DNA of 64,000 nucleotides from CAZJLP01 sp964546955 (GTDB lineage: Bacteria; Verrucomicrobiota; Verrucomicrobiia; Opitutales; Opitutaceae). This document shows, in pieces, positions 43,296 to 51,386 of this stretch. The position numbers were made by a program, and so were the translations under genes. The stretch's first letter is position 1. Each line of letters starts with the position of its first letter. The stretch spans positions 1-64,000 of the forward strand of contig CAZJLP010000022.1 in NCBI GenBank assembly GCA_964546955.1, given 5' to 3'. The notes under the pieces are model-generated. The model saw only the letters and a program-made list of their open reading frames with translations, did not search any database and had not been told where the DNA came from.

Positions 43296-44366
43296 ATGAA
43301 GCGAACCGGCTCCAGTCCCACCATGAAAAACATCGCGGAGGCGGCGGGCGTCTCGGTCGCCACCGTGTCGATGTGCCTGAACAACAACCCCGAAATCTCC
43401 ACCGCCACCCGCCGCCGCGTGCAAGCTCTCGCCCGCGAACTCGGCTACCGGCCGAACCCCCTTATTTCGGCGCTGATGCGCAGCCGTCGGCAACGTCGGC
43501 TTACGCCCAACCGGCCGACGATCGCGTTGGTGTGCGCGGAAGCGACCCGCGACGGCTGGAAGAAATCCGCCTCCGCGACGATCCGCCAGATGCACGCCGG
43601 CGCAATGGAACGCGCCAAGATTCGGGGCTATCAAGTCGAGGAGTTCTGGCTGCATCAGGACGGCATGTCGGCGGAGCGCTTCAGCGAGATGCTCTACACG
43701 CGCGACATCCAGGGCCTGCTGCTCAGCCCTCTGCCGGACAACAGCCACCCCCCCACGCTGCGCTGGGACTACTTTTCCGCGGTCGGCATCGGCGTACCGT
43801 TCAAATCGCTCGCGCTCCCGACGGTCTGCAACGACCACTATTTCTCGAGTTTTCTCGCGGTGCATGAGTGCCATCGCCTCGGCTACCGGCGACCGGGACT
43901 GGTGCTGCGCAAGAGCCACCAGGACCGCTTCCACGGGCGGTGGGACGGCGGGTTTCGCGCCGCGCAAGAGAGCCTCCCCGATTTGCAGCCCGTGCGCACG
44001 CTCACGATCGACGATTGGACGAAGCAGGATGAGTTCGCGCGCTGGGTCGAGGAGCAGAAACCCGACGCGGTCGTCACGCTGGGCAGCGAATCAGTTGAGA
44101 AGATGCTGCTGACCCTCGGCCGACGGGTTCCCGAAGACATCGGCTTGGCCGGCCTGTCGTGCCCGCGCCTCGGGGATCGTTACAGCGGCATATTTCAGAA
44201 TGGACGGCTCACGGGTGCCACCGCCATGGACCTTCTCATCAGCATGCTCGAACGCCACGAAAAAGGACTGCCCGAACAGGCCGTCACCGTGATGATCGAA
44301 GGACTTTGGAATCCAGGCCGCACCCTGCTCAATCTGCGCGAAGCGGCAGCCACCGGCGCGATTTAG
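43296..44366 (+). CDS. LacI-family transcriptional regulator
   Basis: A 356-residue regulator. The helix-turn-helix and hinge are MKNIAEAAGVSVATVSMCLN and ISTATRRRVQALARELGYRP, both standard LacI. The periplasmic-binding-protein-like effector domain follows (PTIALVCAEATRDGWKKSAS, VGIGVPFKSLALPTVCNDHY, ALPTVC...SSFLAVHECHRLG-type region, ending GLWNPGRTLLNLREA). Such regulators repress sugar-use genes until a sugar binds. It follows the GH95 gene on the same strand, so GH95 is a likely target, although the scaffold gap lies between them. Confidence 0.9.
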   Translation: MKRTGSSPTMKNIAEAAGVSVATVSMCLNNNPEISTATRRRVQALARELGYRPNPLISALMRSRRQRRLTPNRPTIALVCAEATRDGWKKSASATIRQMHAGAMERAKIRGYQVEEFWLHQDGMSAERFSEMLYTRDIQGLLLSPLPDNSHPPTLRWDYFSAVGIGVPFKSLALPTVCNDHYFSSFLAVHECHRLGYRRPGLVLRKSHQDRFHGRWDGGFRAAQESLPDLQPVRTLTIDDWTKQDEFARWVEEQKPDAVVTLGSESVEKMLLTLGRRVPEDIGLAGLSCPRLGDRYSGIFQNGRLTGATAMDLLISMLERHEKGLPEQAVTVMIEGLWNPGRTLLNLREAAATGAI

Positions 44367-44457
44367 AATTGAACAGGACGGGCTCGGGCCTGGGCGGTTG
44401 TGGATATTTCTTGCTCTCAATCATCTTCTGAAAAACGCGCTGGCGAAGGGGATCGAA

Positions 44458-44594
44458 GGCAGGGCGAGGCCTCTGGACTCGCCGTCGTGTGCGGCAAACG
44501 GAGCACGCAATCATTTTCGCAGGGCGGGACGGCGTCAAAACGCATATTCTCACGCGGCGTGTGCTTCGAGGAGCGATCCGGAGGCCCACCCTAC
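44458..44594. repeat. Dispersed MITE-like repeat, copy D
   Basis: The left end is AGGGCGAGGCCTCTGGACTC, then GCCGTCGTGTGCGGC. This is the reverse complement of the right end of copy B (CCGCACACGACGG ... GGCCTCGC), which proves the inverted-repeat ends of the family. The right end is GGAGGCCCACCCTACCTTTC. Coding frames across it are not convincing. It lies between LacI and the cyclophilin gene. Confidence 0.7.
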
Positions 44595-44748
44595 CTTTCG
44601 AGCCGTTTCCAGAGCTTTCGCAAGGAGACTGAAAATAGAGGAGGCTGAGAACACGCCCTGCTCAGCCGAAAAGCAAATCCCTCCCCCGAGCTTCCAAAGA
44701 AAATTGGTACTTGCGGGACGCGCGGTTCGCACGGAACGTTGCCCCTTT

Positions 44749-45276
44749 ATGAGCAACCCTGCATCCTCTGCTAACGAACAGGCCGTGATCAAAACGTCGT
44801 ACGGCGAAATGACGGTCGCCTTCTGGCCCGACGTGGCGCCAAAGACCGTGGAAAACTTCAAGAAACTAGCGAAGGAAGGGTTTTACGATGGCACCGCGTT
44901 CCATCGGATCATCAAAGGCTTCATGATCCAGGGCGGATGCCCTAATACCAAGGAAGGCTCAACTGACATGCCGGGCACCGGCGGCCCGGGCTACAAGGTA
45001 AAAGCCGAATTTAACGCGAAACCCCACGTCCGCGGCGTGCTTTCAATGGCGCGATCCCAGCACCCCGATTCCGCTGGCAGCCAGTTTTTCATCTGTCACG
45101 GAGATGCCCGCTTTTTGGACAAGCAATACACCGCTTTCGGTCAGCTGGTCGGCGGCGACGATGTCCTGGAGCGACTCGCCAACGTGCCCACCAAAAACGG
45201 TGGCGGTGGCGAGAAAAGCACCCCGATCGAACGCGTGGCCGTAGAGAGCATCCGGATCGTTGCCGCCGCGGGATAA
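44749..45276 (+). CDS. Cyclophilin-type peptidyl-prolyl cis-trans isomerase
   Basis: A 175-residue single-domain cyclophilin without a signal peptide, so cytoplasmic. The active-site Arg is in FYDGTAFHRIIKGFMIQGGC; the FFICHGDARFLDKQYTAFGQ segment and GVLSMARSQHPDSAGSQFF complete the family pattern. It catalyses proline isomerisation during folding. The start at 44749 was chosen because longer versions read through the repeat upstream. Confidence 0.92.
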   Translation: MSNPASSANEQAVIKTSYGEMTVAFWPDVAPKTVENFKKLAKEGFYDGTAFHRIIKGFMIQGGCPNTKEGSTDMPGTGGPGYKVKAEFNAKPHVRGVLSMARSQHPDSAGSQFFICHGDARFLDKQYTAFGQLVGGDDVLERLANVPTKNGGGGEKSTPIERVAVESIRIVAAAG

Positions 45277-45300
45277 AGACGATTGATTGCAAAGCAGCCG

Positions 45301-45314
45301 ATGACATTTGTCAT
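45301..45314. promoter_or_regulatory. 14-bp palindrome upstream of a secreted protein gene
   Basis: ATGACATTTGTCAT has perfect 6-base arms (ATGACA/TGTCAT) and lies 68 bp before the start at 45382. It could be an operator; no regulator can be linked to it. Confidence 0.3.
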
Positions 45315-45381
45315 GGGCTTTGGCGGCTCCCGGCGAAACGGAGGCGATTGACGTTCGCGACCAATCCGCGACACTTGCGCC

Positions 45382-46290
45382 ATGAACCTCCGGCGTTCGT
45401 TGCTTCTGATTACCGCAGGCGCGCTCGCGATTTCCTGCGTCGCTCAGAGCACCGATGCCACTTATCGGGCTCCCTTTTCTCTCCAGGATCTGCTGCCCCG
45501 CGCCTTTCAGCCTAATCCGCGGCTGGAATTCACGGTCTTCACTGAGGTCACACCCGCGGGCAAGCAGAAGCCGATCGCCAGCCGCGAAAGCCCCGTCTAT
45601 TATGTGGGCGCGGATGGCGGTAAAATGGAGATGGGCGACGTCATTGCCGGCGAGCGCCCCCCGCAAACTGTCGTATTACAAAAGACGTTGCAGAACTCTC
45701 TCACTCAAAGCGGATACCTGGGAGCCACGCGGGCCAACCCGCCCACTATCTTCATTCACTACCGCTGGGGGTCGTACAACCAGATCAGCTACTCCACCCA
45801 AGGGTTCTCGGGGGACGGTGGCCCGGAAGCAGCGCCGGTCGACAATTTTCAAGTCGCCAATCTGATCGAACGCTGCGCGATCGTCGGCGGCACGCGCTTC
45901 GCTCTCGATGCGGCGCGCTCCATGCGCAGCTCGGGTTCCCTGCAATTTTTTCGCAGCCAAAGCCCCACCAACGATCTCCTGCTCAGTCGGGCGGAAGGAA
46001 ATCTCTTTTTCGTCATCGCCTCGGCGTATGACTACGCTGCCGCTCAACGCGGCGAACGAATTCTTCTTTGGCGCACCCGCATGAGCACGACCTCCAATGG
46101 CCTTACCATGGAAGAAACTCTCCCGGCGATCGTCCGCTTGGCCGGCCCGTACTTCGGAAAAGAAACCAAGGAGCCGCAAATTCTCAGCCCTCGACTCAGC
46201 GGTGGCCGGGTTGAGGCCGGGCCAGCCATCGTCGTAGAGCAAGACGTCGCCACACCCGCCGCGCCTCGGTCTTCACGCCAAGGAAAATAG
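45382..46290 (+). CDS. Exported hypothetical protein (possible lipoprotein)
   Basis: A 302-residue protein with an export signal (RRSLLLITAGALAISC), where LAISC could be a lipobox, so a lipoprotein anchored at Cys19 is possible. The mature part includes FQPNPRLEFTVFTEVTPAGK, PPTIFIHYRWGSYNQISYST and NLFFVIASAYDYAAAQRGER. I recognise no family. Its last 30 residues are Ala/Pro-rich and unstructured. It follows the cyclophilin gene with 105 bp between. Confidence 0.6.
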   Translation: MNLRRSLLLITAGALAISCVAQSTDATYRAPFSLQDLLPRAFQPNPRLEFTVFTEVTPAGKQKPIASRESPVYYVGADGGKMEMGDVIAGERPPQTVVLQKTLQNSLTQSGYLGATRANPPTIFIHYRWGSYNQISYSTQGFSGDGGPEAAPVDNFQVANLIERCAIVGGTRFALDAARSMRSSGSLQFFRSQSPTNDLLLSRAEGNLFFVIASAYDYAAAQRGERILLWRTRMSTTSNGLTMEETLPAIVRLAGPYFGKETKEPQILSPRLSGGRVEAGPAIVVEQDVATPAAPRSSRQGK

Positions 46291-46322
46291 CAAGGTCCGC
46301 GCGAGCTCCTGACTGATTCGCC

Positions 46323-46493
46323 CTAACCGGCGCTTCCGGAATCGTCGTCGCCCGACACGTCTGAAGCAGCCACCTTCTCTTCTTCAAGCGGTTCTTGGTC
46401 CGCTTTTGGCTGCTGGGGCTTGATTTGTCCAAGCCACCATACAACCGCGCCAACCGCGAGCACTGCACCGAGGAGCCAAAGCATGTGGTCCAT
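46323..46493 (-). CDS. 56-residue membrane-anchored acidic peptide
   Basis: The peptide has one hydrophobic helix at residues 4-21 (MLWLLGAVLAVGAVVWWLG), then a polar, acidic tail (PLEEEKVAASDVSGDDDSGS). Codon use looks genuine, and it fits the gap between two longer genes. No family is recognised, and no strong ribosome site precedes the ATG at 46493. It may be a small membrane adaptor or a spurious frame. Confidence 0.5.
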   Translation of the reverse strand: MDHMLWLLGAVLAVGAVVWWLGQIKPQQPKADQEPLEEEKVAASDVSGDDDSGSAG

Positions 46494-46599
46494 GAGAACG
46501 GCACGAGGGGAAAAGTCACCTCTTTCCGCCTCCGGTGCTCCAGCGGGTCAAATGCTCCTCGATCCGCAGGAATAGGTACCCCCAGGCTGTCTGCCCTCG

Positions 46600-47685
46600 T
46601 CACTTTCCGAGCGATCGAGCCACCGCCACGTTGGTGATCTTGCCCCCGTGAGTGTTGATCCCTTTCGCCAAACCCCGGTGCTCCTCCAGAGCCCGCTTCA
46701 GGCCCTTCTCTGCGAGGATGACAACAAAGGGCTCGGTCGCCTGAGTGAGACCGATGGTCGACGTGCGCCCGACCAAGGCGGGCATGTTGGGGACAGCGTA
46801 GTGGACAACGTCGTGCAGGGTGTAAGTGGGCTCCCGATGGGAGGTCGGCCGGATTGTCTCGATGCACCCGCCTTGATCCACGGCAATGTCCACGATGACG
46901 CTGCCGCGCCGCATTTGCGCGACGGCCTCTTTCTTCACCACCACGGGGGCCTTGGCCGCGGGAATCAATACTGCGCCGATCAACAAATCCGCATCGGTCA
47001 CCGCCGCCTCGATATTAGCCGGGTTCGAGAGCAGGGTCACGACACGCCCCCCGTATTCCTCTTCGATCAATTCGAGCTTGCGAGTGTCCAAATCGAGGAT
47101 TGTCACGCGCGCTCCCATCCCCACCGCCATGCGGCAGGCGTGCGCGCCGGAATTTCCCGCTCCGACGATGACGACATGGCCGGGCGCAGTCCCTGGTATC
47201 CCTCCGAGCAATACACCCGATCCTCCGTTTTGGCTCTGCAGGAAATAGGCGCCGATCTGAATCGAAAGCCGGCCTGCCACCTGGGACATCGGTTTCAGCA
47301 GCGGCAGAGTGCCGTCTTGCGCCTCGACCGTCTCATAGGCGATCCCCAGTATCTTTTTTTCCAACAATACCTCCGCTAGAAGCGGACCCGCGGCCAGGTG
47401 CAGATACGTGAAAAGGGCCTGCCCCGGCTGCAGAAGCGCGTATTCCGCGGCCAGCGGCTCTTTTACTTTTACGATAAGGTCAGCCTCCTGCCACACGCGG
47501 CTTGGAGAGGCCTCGATCGTGGCGCCCGCCACGCGGTACTCGCCGTCCTGAAATCCGGCGGTGGTGCCGGCGCCGCTCTCCACGACGACTTTCGCGCCCG
47601 CTCCGATGCAACGGCGAGCCAAACTAGGGGTCATCGAAACGCGCGTCTCGCCGTCCTTAATCTCCTTTGGCACCCCGATGACCAT
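46600..47685 (-). CDS. ald: Alanine dehydrogenase
   Basis: A 361-residue enzyme that converts L-alanine and NAD+ to pyruvate and ammonia, and the reverse. The N-terminus MVIGVPKEIKDGETRVSMTP is diagnostic. The substrate-binding Lys (IVKVKEP) and His (FTYLHLA) lie near residues 74 and 95. The NAD-binding loop is VVIVGAGNSGAHA. The C-terminal VPNMPALVGRTSTIGLTQAT matches the family. The start at 47685 gives the normal N-terminus. No neighbour with a linked function is seen. Confidence 0.95.
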   Translation of the reverse strand: MVIGVPKEIKDGETRVSMTPSLARRCIGAGAKVVVESGAGTTAGFQDGEYRVAGATIEASPSRVWQEADLIVKVKEPLAAEYALLQPGQALFTYLHLAAGPLLAEVLLEKKILGIAYETVEAQDGTLPLLKPMSQVAGRLSIQIGAYFLQSQNGGSGVLLGGIPGTAPGHVVIVGAGNSGAHACRMAVGMGARVTILDLDTRKLELIEEEYGGRVVTLLSNPANIEAAVTDADLLIGAVLIPAAKAPVVVKKEAVAQMRRGSVIVDIAVDQGGCIETIRPTSHREPTYTLHDVVHYAVPNMPALVGRTSTIGLTQATEPFVVILAEKGLKRALEEHRGLAKGINTHGGKITNVAVARSLGK

Positions 47686-48005
47686 GAGCACACGATGGCG
47701 AGGCCGCGGTGAGTTGCAACGTCGCACGGCGCGCGCCTCTGGCCGAGCCGTGGGTGGTCTCGGCTTTGTCGGCAGGTTGGTTCGAGCGGATCGGGTAAGG
47801 GCGGAGGCAACGTTTCCGAGGTGGAGCGCGATCTCCGAGCGCGCTTGTACGTTGTCTCCCTCGCATATTACCAACCCACTACAGTCCCATAACGGGAGGT
47901 ACTAGCCGAGCTGCCGCTCGCTCGTCGGTTGACGTATTCTTATGTTTCTGTCTTTTCTGAAATGTCGCTCAAGTCCAATAACGAAGTTCCTTAACCTCTA
48001 AATCC

Positions 48006-48374
48006 ATGAACTACACCGTCACTTCGTACCTTATCTACACCGCTGCCAGCGTGGCCATGACCGTCTGGGTGGCCCGCACCCTTCACGGCAATGGCCACGT
48101 CTTCCTCGTCGAGGCATTTCGCGGCAATGAGACGATGGCGGCCTCGGTCAACCGCCTGCTCGTGGTGGGTTTCTACTTGATCAACCTCGGCTTCATCGCG
48201 GTCGCACTGCGCTACGGAGCCAAACCGACCAATTGGGAGGAGGCGATCGAGTTCCTCAGCACCAAACTCGGTCTCGTCCTGCTCGTCCTCGGAGCCATGC
48301 ACTTCTTCAATATGTTCAACTTCGACAAAATGCGCCGCAAAGGTCTGCGCCCCCATGTTGAACCGGCGGCGTGA
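48006..48374 (+). CDS. Small multi-pass membrane protein
   Basis: A 122-residue protein with three predicted membrane helices, starting YTVTSYLIYTAASVAMTVWV and then NRLLVVGFYLINLGFIAVAL and LGLVLLVLGAMHFFNMFNFD. The basic stretch KMRRKGLRPH ends the last helix. I recall similar unnamed proteins in other Verrucomicrobiota, without a known role. It precedes the AMP nucleosidase gene by 120 bp. Confidence 0.65.
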   Translation: MNYTVTSYLIYTAASVAMTVWVARTLHGNGHVFLVEAFRGNETMAASVNRLLVVGFYLINLGFIAVALRYGAKPTNWEEAIEFLSTKLGLVLLVLGAMHFFNMFNFDKMRRKGLRPHVEPAA

Positions 48375-48494
48375 ACGGGGAGCACCAAAATCGTGAGAAC
48401 CACGAGCAGGATTCGGACGATCCTGCTCGCAGGTGCGACCATTCACGCCGAGTTTTTCGTGCCATTCTCCCAATTCTGGGTTTGAATCGCGGGC

Positions 48495-49265
48495 ATGAAG
48501 TCACGCAAGCAGATCGTCGAGAACTGGCTGCCGCGCTACACCGGCGTCCCGCTCAACGAATTCGGCGATCACATCCTGCTCACGAATTTTCACCGCTACG
48601 TGAAGTTATTCGCCGACTGGCACAACGTGCCGGTGAACGGCTTGGACCGCCCGATGAGCAGTGCCACTGCCGGTCAGATCTCCATCATCAATTTTGGGAT
48701 GGGCAGCGCCACCGCAGCGACCGTGATGGATCTGCTCAGCGCGATCCATCCGAAGGCGGTTCTTTTCTTGGGAAAATGCGGGGGCATCAAACACCGCGCC
48801 CACACCGGCGACCTGATTCTCCCGATCGCGGCGATTCGCGGGGAAGGAACCAGTAGCGATTATTTTCCGCCCGAGGTGCCCGCCCTGCCTTCATTCGCGC
48901 TGCAGAAAGCCATTTCGACCACGATTCGAGACTACGGCCGGGATTATTGGACCGGCACGGTCTACACGACCAATCGCCGCGTGTGGGAGCATGACGACGA
49001 CTTCAAGAAATACCTGCAGAAAATTCGCGCGATGTGCATCGATATGGAGACGGCCACCATTTTCATGACGGGGTTTTTCAACGAGACTCCCACCGGCGCG
49101 CTTCTTCTGGTGAGCGATCAGCCCATGGTGCCTGAAGGCATCAAGACGGTCGAGAGCGACCTTCAGGTGGACGCCAAATTTGTCGAGGAACATCTCAAGA
49201 TCGGCATCGATTCACTGAAACAACTGATCAACCAGGGCGCCACCGTGAAGCATCTTAAGTTCTGA
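48495..49265 (+). CDS. amn: AMP nucleosidase (short form)
   Basis: A 256-residue nucleoside-phosphorylase-fold enzyme that splits AMP to adenine and ribose 5-phosphate. Landmarks are INFGMGSATAATVMDLLS, VLFLGKCGGIKHRAHTGDLI and CIDMETATIFMTGFFNETPT. It lacks the extra N-terminal regulatory domain of the E. coli enzyme (about 480 residues) and so matches the short type known from Bacteroidota and others. Its stop (TGATG) overlaps the start of the deacetylase gene by one base, so the two are coupled. Confidence 0.9.
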   Translation: MKSRKQIVENWLPRYTGVPLNEFGDHILLTNFHRYVKLFADWHNVPVNGLDRPMSSATAGQISIINFGMGSATAATVMDLLSAIHPKAVLFLGKCGGIKHRAHTGDLILPIAAIRGEGTSSDYFPPEVPALPSFALQKAISTTIRDYGRDYWTGTVYTTNRRVWEHDDDFKKYLQKIRAMCIDMETATIFMTGFFNETPTGALLLVSDQPMVPEGIKTVESDLQVDAKFVEEHLKIGIDSLKQLINQGATVKHLKF

Positions 49266-50095
49266 TGGAACGGCCCCCCGCCACCGACGCCGGCTTTATC
49301 GGCCCGGGCAACCTGCCTATCCCCGCAGCGAGTCGAGTCGCGCAGGGCACTCCGATCGGCGTCAAAATCTACGTTCTTTGCAAGATCGTCGCAGCCGGGC
49401 TTTGGCTGGCGCAAATGCCGTATGCGGCGCTTTGTTTCTTTTTCGCGCCCGTGCCGTGGTTCGTGTGGCAGATGCTCGTGCCGACCAGCCGCGGTTTTGG
49501 CCCGCTGGTGACGTGCTTCACTCCGCATGGGCCGGAAGTTTGGCTCACCATCGACGACGGACCCGACCCTGAAACGACGGCACCTGTGCTGGACCTGCTG
49601 GACGCGCACGGAGCGCAAGCCACCTTCTTCGTGGTCGGCGAAAAAGTGGCGCGGCACCCCGAGCTGGTCTTGGAAATCCTAAAACGCGGGCACAGCCTGG
49701 GCAATCACTCGCACTCGCACCCACTCGGCGGACTCTGGCTCGCCACACCGGGGTGGCTCTGTCGCGAAATCGATCGCTGTGCCGCCGCCTTGCAGTCCGC
49801 CGGGGCGGCGACGACGCTTTTCCGTCCTCCGGTGGGACTAAAAAGCGTCTTCCTCAATCGCCGCCTCGCCGAACGCGGGCTGCACTTGGTCGCGTGGAGC
49901 GCGCGGGGCTACGATTCGGTGGCCAATCCAGCGACAGCGGTTGCGCGCATCATGAAACGGGTCAGACCGGGCGCGATCATTCTCTCCCACGAAGGCACAC
50001 CAAACCGAGTGGACGTCATTCGCCGCGTCTTGGGCGAATTGAGAGCTCACGGCTACCGGTGTGTCATTCCTGAACCGGAGCGTTTCCGAGGTTAA
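49265..50095 (+). CDS. Polysaccharide deacetylase (NodB homology)
   Basis: A 276-residue protein with a hydrophobic N-terminal segment (LWLAQMPYAALCFFFAPVPW) that likely anchors it, and a NodB domain from about residue 85. Motif 1 is WLTIDDGPDPETT, motif 2 is GNHSHSHP (metal-binding His), motif 3 is FRPPVG, and a late ILSHEG motif completes the site. These enzymes remove N- or O-acetyl groups from peptidoglycan, chitin-type or xylan-type polymers. The substrate is not given by sequence. It is translationally coupled to amn, an odd pairing without an obvious shared pathway. Confidence 0.87.
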   Translation: MERPPATDAGFIGPGNLPIPAASRVAQGTPIGVKIYVLCKIVAAGLWLAQMPYAALCFFFAPVPWFVWQMLVPTSRGFGPLVTCFTPHGPEVWLTIDDGPDPETTAPVLDLLDAHGAQATFFVVGEKVARHPELVLEILKRGHSLGNHSHSHPLGGLWLATPGWLCREIDRCAAALQSAGAATTLFRPPVGLKSVFLNRRLAERGLHLVAWSARGYDSVANPATAVARIMKRVRPGAIILSHEGTPNRVDVIRRVLGELRAHGYRCVIPEPERFRG

Positions 50096-50164
50096 CCCGC
50101 ACGGGCAGCTCACCGAGGTCAGACCGCCGAGGGTCAGCTCGCTCGCGAGACAGACGCCACGCCT

Positions 50165-51097
50165 TCACCCTGCCACGTCGATCCAAAATGGAGCGAACAG
50201 TTCCCGACCCTCCACATTCACTTGCGCCCAGACGACGTAGCGGCCGGCGCGCGGAATGGTCACTTTGAACGTCAAGCGGGGCTCGCGCGCGTCGGGCGGC
50301 TTCGCGAGATCGGTCTCGTTCGGGTGCAGATGAGCGAAACCGCTGCGATTGCGGTCAAAGGCGACGAGATGGGCATACGCTCCCATGACGGGCTGGAGCC
50401 GCACCTCCCCACCATCGGCACGGCTCAGCGAAAAAACCAAGTCCGTCGGTTTTCCCGCCGTCACCACTCCGCTTCCGGACGCAAGTCTCAGCCGACAGCC
50501 TTCGACCTCCGCTGTCCATGATTCCCCGGCCGCCGAAGTCGAGGGCGCCGTTTCCAAGCCGCCTGCACCGACCTGCAGATCGGCAGACGCGTACAATCCG
50601 CGGCCCGTGGCGGCCGGGGTGAAGTCTGCAAAAATTCGGTAGAGCCCCGACGCGCGTGGAGTAAAATCGAATGTCCACTCTCCCGGCTTCGCCCCGGGCT
50701 CAGGGTGCGCGTGCTGATAGTCCTGCAGCTCCGAATCCACGATCAAGAGGTGGAGTTTCCGCGTGTGAGCAACCAGCAAGTCTTCCGGCGCGATCGGTTT
50801 CCCGGTGGCCGTGGCCAATTTCACGGTCATTCGCGCGGTACGCGTTTCCAGCAGCGCCTCGGAGGAGTCGACGGCCATCGTCACGGGCGATCTCACCGTG
50901 GTCACCGGAATAAACTGCGGATTGGCGGGATCGCAGAAATCGATCGCGTTGGGACCGGCAACTCGAAAATCGACATGGTTGAGAGCGGAGCCGACCGGCA
51001 GGCGGCGCACACCGATAAAAAGGGCCGCGGCGATCAGGGTAATAATCGCAATCTGACGCCACTCGCGCATCTCGAGACCAAATGAAGCCGAAGCCAT
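50165..51097 (-). CDS. Membrane-anchored protein with beta-sandwich domains (unknown function)
   Basis: A 310-residue protein with one N-terminal membrane helix (QIAIITLIAAALFIGVRRLP) and an exported portion made of two or three beta-sandwich repeats. Notable are KLHLLIVDSELQDYQHAHPE near the middle and AYAHLVAFDRNRSGFAHLHP later, which are two related histidine-containing motifs and suggest an internal duplication. Clustered histidines could bind copper or another metal, but I recognise no named family. The start at 51097 places the helix near the N-terminus. Confidence 0.65.
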   Translation of the reverse strand: MASASFGLEMREWRQIAIITLIAAALFIGVRRLPVGSALNHVDFRVAGPNAIDFCDPANPQFIPVTTVRSPVTMAVDSSEALLETRTARMTVKLATATGKPIAPEDLLVAHTRKLHLLIVDSELQDYQHAHPEPGAKPGEWTFDFTPRASGLYRIFADFTPAATGRGLYASADLQVGAGGLETAPSTSAAGESWTAEVEGCRLRLASGSGVVTAGKPTDLVFSLSRADGGEVRLQPVMGAYAHLVAFDRNRSGFAHLHPNETDLAKPPDAREPRLTFKVTIPRAGRYVVWAQVNVEGRELFAPFWIDVAG

Positions 51098-51386
51098 GGA
51101 CCAAAGAGTGAAGTGAGTTTTTGCGCGGTGGCAAACCCCTGACCGGCTATGTGACACGGAAAGCACAGAGGACTACCCCGAGAACAGGGAGTGTCCAAAG
51201 TCATTGCCGGCGAAAGCGTCCGATTCGTCCAGATCGTCATTTGGGTGACGCCTCGCATCCTGGATTCCCAAACCAACCTGCCGAGACGGCCGGTTCCATC
51301 TTCGGAGACCTTCGGACGTTCCCCTCTGTGTGCTCAGGATCGTCCTCGGTGTGCTCTGTGCCACTCTGCGAAGGGCGGCCCCGCGT

